Shown piece after piece: positions 1 to 6,230 of a stretch of DNA of 12,408 nucleotides. The position numbers were made by a program, and so were the translations under genes. The notes below the pieces were generated by a model, which was given only the letters and a program-made list of their open reading frames with translations, searched no databases and was not told the origin of the DNA. Numbering within the stretch: the first letter of the stretch is position 1; each line of letters starts with the position of its first letter. Origin of the DNA: Gammaproteobacteria bacterium (lineage in GTDB: Bacteria > Pseudomonadota > Gammaproteobacteria > SZUA-21); contig JALUUZ010000198.1 of the NCBI GenBank assembly GCA_027021095.1, forward strand, positions 1 through 12,408. Direction: 5' to 3'.

Positions 1-241
1 ATGGGCATTGCATCCCAAGTACGTAACACCAATAAGCCATAAGTAGCATTCGAGTGGAAAAATTTTTCGGTATCATCGAAAATGTCGGAGTTTTCACACA
101 GCCTCGTGCGTCGTACGCACCATTCTCACCAAAGGATTTACGGTAAAGAAAGATCACGCCCCAAAGGGTACGTCGTACGCACCATTCGCACCAAAAGATT
201 CACGGTAAAAAAATCACGCCCCCAAGGGTGCGCACCAAAAC
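1..241. other. AT-rich gene-free leader segment of the window
   Basis: No convincing coding region was found here. A short open frame at 1-42 ends in TAA and could be either chance or the last codons of a gene entering from outside the window. A perfect 12 bp palindrome (GAAAAATTTTTC) lies at 57-68, and the tandem repeat array fills 109-230. Base composition before position 100 is clearly more AT-rich than the genes that follow. Confidence 0.5.
109..230. repeat. Two tandem copies of a ~61 bp repeat
   Basis: Unit 1 spans 109-170 (62 bp) and unit 2 spans 171-230 (60 bp). Both begin with CGTCGTACGCACCATTC and continue through a shared CACCAAA, ACGGTAAA and ATCACGCCCC block, ending in AAGGGT. 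They differ by a few substitutions and small indels. A truncated third start (CGCACCAAAA) follows at 231-240. The junctions hold short palindromes: GTGCGT-cgt-ACGCAC around 106-120 and GTACG-t-CGTAC around 168-178. The array lies immediately beyond the 3' end of the DsrC-like gene. The palindromic cores suggest a REP-like or transcript-end element, but no function can be assigned from this copy alone. Confidence 0.8.
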
Positions 242-607
242 CTATTGCGCCACCCCAAACGATGGATCGATACAATCGGCAGGGGCCGGCACACCGGCGA
301 TTTTGCAGGCCTGTTGTACCGGCCCGCCGGGAAAGAGTTCGTACAGGTGTTTGCGCGGGTTGCTGGAGTCCGTGCTGGCTTCCATGATCTTCAATATTTT
401 TCGTGCCTGGTTACATTGTCCATGGTCACGGTAGTAGTCACGTACCGCCTGGACGATGCGCAGGTGTTCGGGCAACAGCGTGATTCCGTTTTCGCTGGCG
501 ATCTCCGCGGCCCTGTCCGGGCTCCAGTCGTCGAGTGACAGCAGGTTGCCGTCCGGGTCCTTGTTGATGTCTTGTTTGCTGGTGATATATTGCATTACAT
601 CGGGCAT
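242..607 (-). CDS. DsrC/TusE family sulfur-carrier protein with C-terminal extension
   Basis: The 121-residue protein resembles DsrC/TusE, small cytoplasmic proteins that carry sulfur as persulfide or trisulfide between donors and DsrAB, Tus or heterodisulfide-reductase-like partners. Visible family marks are the D-DGNLLSLDDW region (about 18-28), the GITLLPEH segment (41-48), a RDYYRDHG stretch (56-63) and the hallmark LYELFPGGPVQQACK (88-102). Cys101 and Cys112 have exactly ten residues between them, the arrangement of the two redox cysteines of true DsrC. In canonical DsrC the second cysteine is the penultimate residue; here nine more residues follow (ending GVAQ). An additional Cys65 is present. 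The ATG at 605-607 has an AAGGA Shine-Dalgarno motif just upstream. No dsr genes are adjacent, so it is a stand-alone homologue and its partner is unknown. The family call is strong; the choice between DsrC, TusE and a regulatory paralogue is open. Confidence 0.9.
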   Translation of the reverse strand: MPDVMQYITSKQDINKDPDGNLLSLDDWSPDRAAEIASENGITLLPEHLRIVQAVRDYYRDHGQCNQARKILKIMEASTDSSNPRKHLYELFPGGPVQQACKIAGVPAPADCIDPSFGVAQ

Positions 608-705
608 AGTCGGATTCCTTGCTGAGATAGAAGTTGATCGGTAACCATGGCGATCGCATGCCGCAGCTGGCTACCCGTGCTGCAGCCGTTCGATCTGTTA
701 CTTCG

Positions 706-711
706 AGTATA
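706..711 (-). promoter_or_regulatory. Possible -10 element of the DsrC-like gene
   Basis: On the minus strand the sequence GGACTATACT places TATACT (one mismatch to TATAAT) about 95 nt before the start codon of the DsrC-like gene. No good -35 hexamer sits at the usual distance, so this is a weak candidate. A very similar minus-strand string, GGACTATAGT, lies at 4990-4999 upstream of the small gene at 4667-4933. Confidence 0.25.
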
Positions 712-728
712 GTCCAGATTGGATGGTT

Positions 729-744
729 GGCCTGCTGCCAGGCC
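729..744 (-). terminator. Hairpin downstream of the HAD gene
   Basis: GGCCTG-ctgc-CAGGCC forms a perfect 6 bp stem with a 4 nt loop, 16 nt beyond the stop codon of the HAD hydrolase. There is no T-run after the stem on the minus strand, so it is not a standard intrinsic terminator. It may attenuate or stabilise the HAD transcript. Confidence 0.3.
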
Positions 745-760
745 AGGGTAGCGAGGGTTG

Positions 761-1456
761 TTACCGTGTTTCGTCGTGCAAATTGAAGCTGTGTTGGCCG
801 GGTTCGCGCAGGCTGATGATTTTCCAGTCATGTTGCTGTGCGTGCTTGCGTAGCCTGTCATCACCATCGACTACCACCGGTGTGTCCACTTTCTCCAGCA
901 GTGGCAGATCATTGTGAGAGTCGGAATAGAACCAGCTGTGCTCCGGCGCGTTGGGCCATTGTTCCAGCCAGCGTTGCAGCCGTAAGACCTTGCCTTCCTG
1001 GAAGCAGGGAATGCCTGTAGAGCGCCCGGTATAACGTCCGTTCTGCACCTCGACTTCGGTCGCAAGCAAGTGTTCGATACCGAATGCCTCGGCGATCGGT
1101 GCGGTAACGAAACGGTTGGTGGCGGTAATGATCAACAGCGTGTGCTTACGGGCTTTATGCTCTGCAATCAATGACATGGCGGCCGGGAGCATGATCGGTA
1201 CAATATAGTCCTGCATGAATTCCTTGTGCCAGGCATCGAGTTGTGCCATTGGGAACAGGCTCAGCGGGCGCAGCTGAAACCTGAGAAACTCCTGGATATC
1301 CAGCACCCCCTTTTTGTACTGGTCGTAGAAGTACTGGTTTTTGGCTTCATAGTCCTGGCCATCGACGATACCGCGCTCGATCAGAAAGCGTGCCCAAAGG
1401 TAATCACTGTCGCCAGCGAGCAGTGTGTTGTCGAGATCAAAGATTGCGAGATTCAT
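761..1456 (-). CDS. HAD-IB family hydrolase (phosphoserine phosphatase-like)
   Basis: The 231-residue protein has all four haloacid dehalogenase motifs: FDLDNT with nucleophile Asp7 and acid Asp9; a hydrophobic strand ending in Thr111 (LLIITATN); Lys156 in the QEGKVLRL segment; and YSDSHNDLPLL with Asp179 and Asp183 for magnesium. An all-alpha cap lies between motifs I and II (about 15-95), as in subclass IB, which includes SerB-like phosphatases. It should hydrolyse a small phosphorylated metabolite in the cytoplasm, but the substrate cannot be read from sequence. It is divergent from rppH, and the trio HAD-IB, rppH, ptsP also occurs together in Pseudomonas aeruginosa. The ATG at 1454-1456 places the nucleophile motif at residue 7, as expected; the ribosome binding site in front is weak. 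Confidence 0.92.
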   Translation of the reverse strand: MNLAIFDLDNTLLAGDSDYLWARFLIERGIVDGQDYEAKNQYFYDQYKKGVLDIQEFLRFQLRPLSLFPMAQLDAWHKEFMQDYIVPIMLPAAMSLIAEHKARKHTLLIITATNRFVTAPIAEAFGIEHLLATEVEVQNGRYTGRSTGIPCFQEGKVLRLQRWLEQWPNAPEHSWFYSDSHNDLPLLEKVDTPVVVDGDDRLRKHAQQHDWKIISLREPGQHSFNLHDETR

Positions 1457-1709
1457 CGGTATTTCTCAGTGCCTTGCGGCGTGTACGCCTGTGACCAATT
1501 CTGCCAGGATTATCATGGTTTATAGCCCGGCGGTTGTTGGGAAAGCGAAATTTAAGCGTGCAATTTTGCAGTTTATGTTTTATTTTAACAAACAAGGAGT
1601 TGCTTCGTGGCTTTAGACCCAATGAAATATAGTGATTTATGGAAAAATTGTGTTTATAGTGTTATCTTTTCTTTAAGATACTGATAACAAAAGAATTTTT
1701 GCAGAATTT
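1457..1709. promoter_or_regulatory. Divergent intergenic region between HAD gene and rppH
   Basis: These 253 bases separate two divergent genes and must hold both promoters. The stretch 1615-1705 is strongly AT-rich. It contains a TATAGT at 1655-1660 and a TAAGAT at 1674-1679 that could serve as -10 elements for rppH, but neither has a convincing -35 at 16-18 bp. On the minus strand CTATAAAC lies around 1521-1528. No hairpin or repeat was seen. Confidence 0.35.
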
Positions 1710-2201
1710 ATGATAGACAACGAAGGCTTTCGCAGCAATGTCGGCATAATATTAAGTAACCGGGAGGGCAGATTGTTGTGGGCCAGGCGTATCGGCCAGA
1801 ACGCCTGGCAGTTCCCACAGGGCGGAGTGCAGCGCAGTGAGTCATTGGAGGATGCGCTTTACAGAGAGCTGAAAGAGGAAGTCGGCCTCGGCAGGCAGCA
1901 TGTCGAGGTGCTGGCTAGAACCGGCGACTGGCTGAAGTACCGGCTGCCGGAGAAGCTGATTCGCTACGATTCGACGCCGGTCTGCATCGGTCAGAAACAG
2001 ATCTGGTTCCTGCTGCGGCTGCAGGTCACAGACGACTATGTCAACCTGAAGTCGAGTGACAGGCCGGAGTTCGACAGCTGGCGATGGGTGGAATACTGGT
2101 ATCCGCTTTCTGAAGTGGTTGCCTTCAAATACGACGTCTACAAGAAAGTGTTGCAAGAGCTTGAACCGCATTTAAGGAAACTCCAGGGAAGCGCTGAATG
2201 A
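1710..2201 (+). CDS. rppH: RNA pyrophosphohydrolase RppH (Nudix)
   Basis: RppH removes pyrophosphate from the 5' triphosphate end of mRNAs, creating the monophosphate end that RNase E prefers and so starting 5'-dependent decay. The 163-residue protein begins MIDNEGFRSNVGIIL, very close to the Escherichia coli RppH start, and carries WQFPQGGV directly before a complete Nudix box at residues 38-60 (G-x5-E-x7-RELKEEVGL), with metal-binding Glu53, Glu56 and Glu57. The C-terminal WRWVEYWYPL and VVAFKYDVYKKVL segments are also typical. Length matches the family. There is no strong Shine-Dalgarno sequence before the ATG, but the conserved N-terminus fixes the start. ptsP follows on the same strand after 194 nt, an arrangement conserved in gammaproteobacteria. 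Confidence 0.96.
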   Translation: MIDNEGFRSNVGIILSNREGRLLWARRIGQNAWQFPQGGVQRSESLEDALYRELKEEVGLGRQHVEVLARTGDWLKYRLPEKLIRYDSTPVCIGQKQIWFLLRLQVTDDYVNLKSSDRPEFDSWRWVEYWYPLSEVVAFKYDVYKKVLQELEPHLRKLQGSAE

Positions 2202-2220
2202 TTCCGGTGTGAACGTCAGC

Positions 2221-2255
2221 GCAGGCCAGGTAAATCCGGGGTTCGTCTGGCCTGC
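2221..2255 (+). terminator. 9 bp inverted repeat between rppH and ptsP
   Basis: GCAGGCCAG (2221-2229) and CTGGCCTGC (2247-2255) are perfect complements separated by 17 nt, starting 19 nt after the rppH stop codon. No T-tract follows, so this may be an attenuator or a 3'-end stabilising stem instead of a strong intrinsic terminator. Confidence 0.4.
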
Positions 2256-2284
2256 CCGGGAATGTTCAGAGTTTCTTGTCCAGA

Positions 2285-2300
2285 CCCTGACCGTTCAGGG
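2285..2300 (+). other. Second small hairpin in the rppH-ptsP gap
   Basis: CCCTGA and TCAGGG (2285-2290 and 2295-2300) form a perfect 6 bp stem closed by the tetraloop CCGT. It lies in the leader ahead of ptsP, about 96 nt before the chosen start. It could be part of the ptsP 5' untranslated region or a second element of the rppH transcript end. Confidence 0.3.
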
Positions 2301-2395
2301 CGTTCACAATTGGAAAGACCAGTTAGGGCTGTAAGCGAGACGTTTGCCGGTCGTACGGCAGGCGTATAGATTAATGATGCCGGGAGCTGATGGTG

Positions 2396-4660
2396 ATGCT
2401 GGAAGTACTTCGCCGTATCGTGCAGGAAGTCAACACAGCGCGTGATCTTGATCAGGTGCTTGATATTGTCGTGACCAAGATAAAATTGTCGATGGCGGTG
2501 GATGCAGCTTCTGTTTTTCTCGTGGACAGTGAGCATAACCAACTGGTATTGAAAAAAACCGACGGGCTGAATCGCGAAGCGGTAAACAGTGCCCGGATTC
2601 CCATCGATCAGGGCCTGGTCGGTTATGTGGTGTCGACGGCGGAAACCCTGAATATCGCCAATGCGAAAAAGGACCAGCGTTATTTGCGTTATCCGAGTGT
2701 CGGCGAGGAAGACTACAACGCGTTCCTCGGTGTGCCGGTGATCTACCAGCGTAAGGTGTTGGGCGTGCTGGTCGCACAGCGGGTTGAAAAGCGGCGTTTT
2801 CGTGAAGAGAACGTGGCGTTTATGATCGCCTTGAGTTCACAGCTCGCGGGGGCGATTGCACACTGGCGGCTGCGTACTGAAACCGATATCAGCAACGATC
2901 CTGACCGTGGCAAGGAAAAGTGTTTCAGTTGTGTTCCCGGCGCACCCGGTGTGGCAATCGGCACTGCTTATGTCATCTATTCTTCCAGCGATTTCGACGC
3001 CGTGCCTGACCGGCAGGTCAAAAACGTCGAGGCGGAGATCAAGATATTCAAAAAAGCGGTAGAGAGCGTCTGCGCGGACCTGAAAGCGATGCGTGAACGC
3101 CTGGTCGATGTATTGTCGGACGAGGATCATGCCTTGTTCGACGCCTATATCCTCCTTGCCCGAAGCGATACCCTGGTCAATGGCACGATCAGGCGGATCC
3201 GGGCCGGCAACTGGGCACAGGCGGCATTGCGCGACACGGTCCAGGAGCAGATCATGCGGTTCACCGATCTGCATGATGAATACATGCGAGAGCGTGCGGA
3301 TGATATCCGTGAAATAGGTTTGCGGATATTCCGTAAGCTGCACTCGGATGATTCGGCACCGATCAAATATCCGAAGCGCACCATCCTGGTGGGCGAGGAG
3401 ATCGGCGCGACCCAGTTGGCCGATGTGCCGGCCAAGCGCATTGCCGGCGTGATTTCAGCCAAGGGCAGCAATTCTTCGCATGTCGCGATTCTCGCGCGGG
3501 CGATGGGCATCCCGGCGGTCATGGGCGCCAGCAATATTTCACTGGGTTGGATGGATCAGTGCGAGGTGATCGCCGACGGTTACCAGGGACGTATCTACGT
3601 ACAGCCGCCGCCGGTGATCAAGATGGAATATTCGCGCATGATCAAGGAGGAATCCAAGCTAAAGAAAGAACTCAGGGGCATGCGGCAGTTGCCGACCGAG
3701 ACCCGCGACGGGGTGCCGATGACGCTGCTGATCAATTCCGGGATTCTGGCTGACGAGGCGTCGCAGAAGGCCGACGATGGCGATGGTGTCGGGCTGTACC
3801 GTACCGAGTTTCTGTTTATGCTCAGAGAGTCGTTTCCGAGTGAGCAGGATCAGCGCACATTGTATGCGAATATCCTCAAGGCTTATGCGCCCAGGCCGGT
3901 CACGATCAGGACACTGGATGTCGGCAGCGACAAGCCACTGCCGTATTTTCCGGTTGCCGAGGACAATCCGGCACTCGGCTGGCGCGGGATACGCGTGGCA
4001 CTGGATCATCCCGACCTGTTCGTGACCCAGGTCAAGGCGATGTTGAAAGCCTCGGAGGGACTGGAAAACCTGCAGATCATGTTCCCGATGTTTTCGAACC
4101 TCGATGAACTCGACGAGGTGCAGGCACTGTATGAGCATGCATTGTACGAGGTGCGGCAGGAGGGTTTTGATATCGTGACGCCGAAAGTCGGGGCGATGAT
4201 CGAAGTACCTTCGGCAATGATCCAGGCCGAGAGCTTCGCCAAGCGGGTGGATTTTCTGTCGATCGGCACCAATGACCTGACTCAATACCTGCTGGCAGTG
4301 GACCGTAACAACGCACGGGTGGCGAGGTTGTACGACAACCTGAATCCCGCGGTGCTGTCTGCGGTCAAGTCGATTATCGATGCAGGGAAGCGCCAGGCCA
4401 AGCCTGTCTGTGTTTGTGGTGAAATGGCCGGTGACCCGATGACCGCGGTCCTGTTGATGGCGATGGGGGTCAGCAGCCTGAGCATGTCATGCAGTAACAT
4501 ACCCAAGGTCAAGTGGGCGATTCGCAGTTTTACGTTCAAACAGGCGCAGGCGTTGTTGGAGCAGGTGTTCAGGCAGGAACACACCCACCAGGTACGCAGC
4601 CTGATCTACAATGCGTTTGAAAGCGTCGGCTTGCACAACCTGATCCGTATCGACGCTTAG
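2396..4660 (+). CDS. ptsP: Phosphoenolpyruvate-protein phosphotransferase PtsP (Enzyme I-Ntr)
   Basis: PtsP takes phosphate from phosphoenolpyruvate onto its own histidine and passes it to NPr (PtsO) and then PtsN, a regulatory phosphorelay that senses nitrogen and carbon state and does not import sugar. Counting from the chosen start (754 residues), a GAF sensor domain fills about 1-155. The Enzyme I part follows, with phospho-accepting His362 in SNSSHVAILARAMGIPAVMG, then the PEP-binding barrel with GVGLYRTEF (464-472), DVGSDKP (508-514), IGTNDLTQY (623-631) and catalytic Cys674 in CGEMAGDP. Length agrees with E. coli PtsP (748). Start codons occur at 2390 (ATG), 2393 (GTG) and 2396 (ATG); 2396 is preferred because the protein then begins MLEVLRRIVQEVN like known PtsP proteins and lies 9 nt after a GGGAG motif. 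The stop is only 6 nt from the stop of the convergent small gene. Confidence 0.96.
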   Translation: MLEVLRRIVQEVNTARDLDQVLDIVVTKIKLSMAVDAASVFLVDSEHNQLVLKKTDGLNREAVNSARIPIDQGLVGYVVSTAETLNIANAKKDQRYLRYPSVGEEDYNAFLGVPVIYQRKVLGVLVAQRVEKRRFREENVAFMIALSSQLAGAIAHWRLRTETDISNDPDRGKEKCFSCVPGAPGVAIGTAYVIYSSSDFDAVPDRQVKNVEAEIKIFKKAVESVCADLKAMRERLVDVLSDEDHALFDAYILLARSDTLVNGTIRRIRAGNWAQAALRDTVQEQIMRFTDLHDEYMRERADDIREIGLRIFRKLHSDDSAPIKYPKRTILVGEEIGATQLADVPAKRIAGVISAKGSNSSHVAILARAMGIPAVMGASNISLGWMDQCEVIADGYQGRIYVQPPPVIKMEYSRMIKEESKLKKELRGMRQLPTETRDGVPMTLLINSGILADEASQKADDGDGVGLYRTEFLFMLRESFPSEQDQRTLYANILKAYAPRPVTIRTLDVGSDKPLPYFPVAEDNPALGWRGIRVALDHPDLFVTQVKAMLKASEGLENLQIMFPMFSNLDELDEVQALYEHALYEVRQEGFDIVTPKVGAMIEVPSAMIQAESFAKRVDFLSIGTNDLTQYLLAVDRNNARVARLYDNLNPAVLSAVKSIIDAGKRQAKPVCVCGEMAGDPMTAVLLMAMGVSSLSMSCSNIPKVKWAIRSFTFKQAQALLEQVFRQEHTHQVRSLIYNAFESVGLHNLIRIDA

Positions 4661-4666
4661 CGCTTT

Positions 4667-4933
4667 TCAGGCAGCCGCCGCCAGCTTGTGCCGCAGTGCC
4701 TGTTCGCGGGTCAGAAATTTTCCTTCCAGTGCAAAACCGGACACCAGATTGATATCGGTACGCTGTGCGACCTCTAGAGGCAGGCCGTCGAGAATGTGTA
4801 CCGGTGCCGGGCGGCCGTCGGCATAACGTGACAGGTAGATTCTGCCCGTTTCCATGTCAAAGAACGCGGGTTGCAGGCGCAGTGAGACGGCGGTCGCCTG
4901 AAGTGGCCTGGATTTCAGTTGCAGCTTTGTCAT
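4667..4933 (-). CDS. Small conserved-looking hypothetical protein
   Basis: The 88-residue protein is not recognised. It is soluble-looking, with no signal peptide, membrane segment or cysteine. The N-terminal half contains QPAFFDMETGRIYLSRYADG, suggesting a beta-rich fold, and the C-terminal half has LVSGFALEGKFLTREQAL followed by an alanine-rich tail, a pattern like a short helical motif at the end of small cytosolic proteins. It is judged real because the ATG at 4931-4933 has a well placed GGAG seven bases upstream, the frame is clean and codon use resembles neighbouring genes. It converges tail-to-tail with ptsP with 6 nt between stops. No function is proposed. Confidence 0.7.
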   Translation of the reverse strand: MTKLQLKSRPLQATAVSLRLQPAFFDMETGRIYLSRYADGRPAPVHILDGLPLEVAQRTDINLVSGFALEGKFLTREQALRHKLAAAA

Positions 4934-5084
4934 GTTCGTTCTCCAATGTTGTCTTTGTGGTACTGTTTTAGCAGAGCGCCGATGGTGGCACTATAGTCCG
5001 TTGGCACTGAATAGAGGCTGAAAAATAACTGAACCGCCGCTGAATGCTGGCATCGTTCAGGCGGCTGCCCCGTATTTCTCGCTA
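4934..5084. promoter_or_regulatory. Upstream region of the small gene, with an imperfect hairpin
   Basis: No gene is seen here. On the minus strand TATAGT (4990-4995) could be the -10 of the gene at 4667-4933, but a matching -35 is lacking. An imperfect inverted repeat (CCGCCGCTGAA at about 5032-5042 against TTCAGGCGG at about 5056-5064, with a 2 nt bulge) follows. At 5071-5082 the string CGTATTTCTCGC is a diverged copy of the end of the neighbouring palindrome (CGCATTTCTCAC at 5091-5102), 20 bp away. Confidence 0.35.
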
Positions 5085-5268
5085 CTAGCCCGCATTTCTC
5101 ACCACCCTTCTACTGCGACGGCGCCATGGCATGCCCTGGCTGGTTTTTGCTCTGTCGGAGTGCTCGACATAGTGTCGGCTATGCCTGCGCGCTCCTCGGT
5201 CGCGAAAGCCACCCAGGCCGCACCCTTGCACCGTCTCGCGACGAACGGTGGTGAGAAATGCGGGCTAG
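5085..5268. repeat. 184 bp long imperfect palindrome, REP/MITE-like element
   Basis: The outermost 22 bases (5085-5106 and 5247-5268) are perfect inverted repeats, beginning CTAGCCCGCATTTCTC on the left and ending GAGAAATGCGGGCTAG on the right. The similarity continues inward almost to the centre: CCTGGCTGGTTTT (about 5135-5147) pairs with AAAGCCACCCAGG (about 5205-5217) with two mismatches, and GGAGTGCTCG pairs roughly with CGCGCTCC. The centre has a small CATAG/CTATG stem. The right arm contains the TAG stop codon of the RAYT-like gene (5265-5267). Such palindromes next to RAYT-type genes are the known setting of REP/BIME elements, which these enzymes recognise as hairpins. A non-autonomous mobile palindrome is the main alternative. 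Confidence 0.85.
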
Positions 5269-6230
5269 CGGTGTAGTTTCCTTGTCAGCGCATCCAGTTG
5301 GTTTTTCAGTGTGCAATCCTGTGTCAGCCGTCGTTGCAGCCGTGAAATACAGGCTGTTACGCTCGAGTAGTGCGAAACACCGAACGCCTGCGCGATCTGC
5401 TTCAGGCTGTGACCACCGGCGTGGCGGCACAGGCTGATGGCGATCGCGCGGGGTGTATTTTTGCTGTAGCGTCCCCGGGCGCTCGTGGTAATCCGTTCCT
5501 TGTCAGTCGCAAAGTAGTCTGCGACCGTGGTGACTATCTGTTCGATGCTTGGCCTGGCCGTCAGCATCCTGGCATCGGCGAGTTCCTTGTCTTCCGGGTC
5601 GGTGAGCCGTGCCGTGCGGGTGACGAACTGTCGACTGCCAAGCACAGGCGCGAGGCGTTGACGGTTGTAGAATTTTTCAGTCTCCGGATCTTTTTCTGTC
5701 TCGACATAGATGCGGTACAGTGCGCTGCCGTTGTGGTTGGCGAGAAAACTCCTGACCGCACTCCGGTGCAGCCAGGAGGGTGGTTTACGCTGGCCTATGT
5801 AAGCCGGATAGCTCGACCACTTGTACAGTGAGTTGACCGGGACGAGGTGCCTGCTGCCGGGCAGACGGTGGATATGACGGCTGACCTGCAGGATGTGCAA
5901 GTCATCTTCCACCAGGATCGCCTTGTAGCGGCTTTTGAACAATGGGCCTTCGTGTTCCGACAGCTGGTTGTACTTTGTCGTGTACTGGCTGAGCAACTGG
6001 CGCATTGCGGCACTGAGGTTGGCACGCGGTGTACGCAGCAGCAGGTGAAACTCGGTCTTCAGCAGGCAGTAGGCATGAATTTCTACATCATAAGTATGGG
6101 AAATAGCCGCACACAGGCCAAGAAACAGGTTGTAGCAAGTGGAGTCGGTAAACAGCGCACGCTGGCCGATACTGCGGTCCATTACGTGGTACCAGGCGTT
6201 CGGGTAACTGATACGTAGCGGTCTCGACAT
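5265..6230 (-). CDS. REP-associated tyrosine transposase-like protein (RAYT) with DnaA-like C-terminal domain; catalytic residues substituted
   Basis: The 321-residue protein starts MSRPLRISYPNAWYHVMDRS, the usual opening of RAYT/IS200-like Y1 transposases, so the ATG at 6228-6230 is chosen over an upstream extension to 6404. The Y1 domain covers about 1-145 (GPLFKSRYKAILVEDD at 95-110, KWSSYPAYIG at 137-146). The HUH metal-binding motif, normally NHxHLL, reads T-E60-F-H62-LL, so the first histidine is glutamate. The expected catalytic tyrosine in RYIxLNPVRA is His119 in RHIHRLPGSR. Residues about 225-320 resemble the DnaA domain IV helix-turn-helix (ARPSIEQIV, RAIAISLCRH, HYSSVTACISRL), which occurs in some RAYT groups and should bind DNA. 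The gene's stop lies inside the adjacent palindrome. With both catalytic positions altered but the frame intact, it may be a repurposed DNA-binding protein or a recently inactivated enzyme. Confidence 0.85.
   Translation of the reverse strand: MSRPLRISYPNAWYHVMDRSIGQRALFTDSTCYNLFLGLCAAISHTYDVEIHAYCLLKTEFHLLLRTPRANLSAAMRQLLSQYTTKYNQLSEHEGPLFKSRYKAILVEDDLHILQVSRHIHRLPGSRHLVPVNSLYKWSSYPAYIGQRKPPSWLHRSAVRSFLANHNGSALYRIYVETEKDPETEKFYNRQRLAPVLGSRQFVTRTARLTDPEDKELADARMLTARPSIEQIVTTVADYFATDKERITTSARGRYSKNTPRAIAISLCRHAGGHSLKQIAQAFGVSHYSSVTACISRLQRRLTQDCTLKNQLDALTRKLHR

Noticed and set aside
1..42. Short open frame ending in TAA at the window start, possibly the tail of an upstream gene
   Set aside because: Only 13 codons are visible and no family resemblance is recognisable, so it cannot be told from chance.
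109..230. CRISPR array
   Set aside because: Only two contiguous copies, no unique spacers between repeats and no cas genes.
82..387. Plus-strand open frame of 101 codons over the repeat array
   Set aside because: It is made of the tandem repeats and then the antisense of the DsrC-like gene; Arg-rich, no ribosome binding site, no family.
4999..5018. Possible sigma-54 promoter (TGGCAC on the plus strand)
   Set aside because: The required TTGC-type -12 element is missing at the right distance.
5370..5831. Plus-strand open frame of 153 codons opposite the RAYT-like gene
   Set aside because: Antisense shadow of a gene with clear family motifs; no ribosome binding site or protein family.
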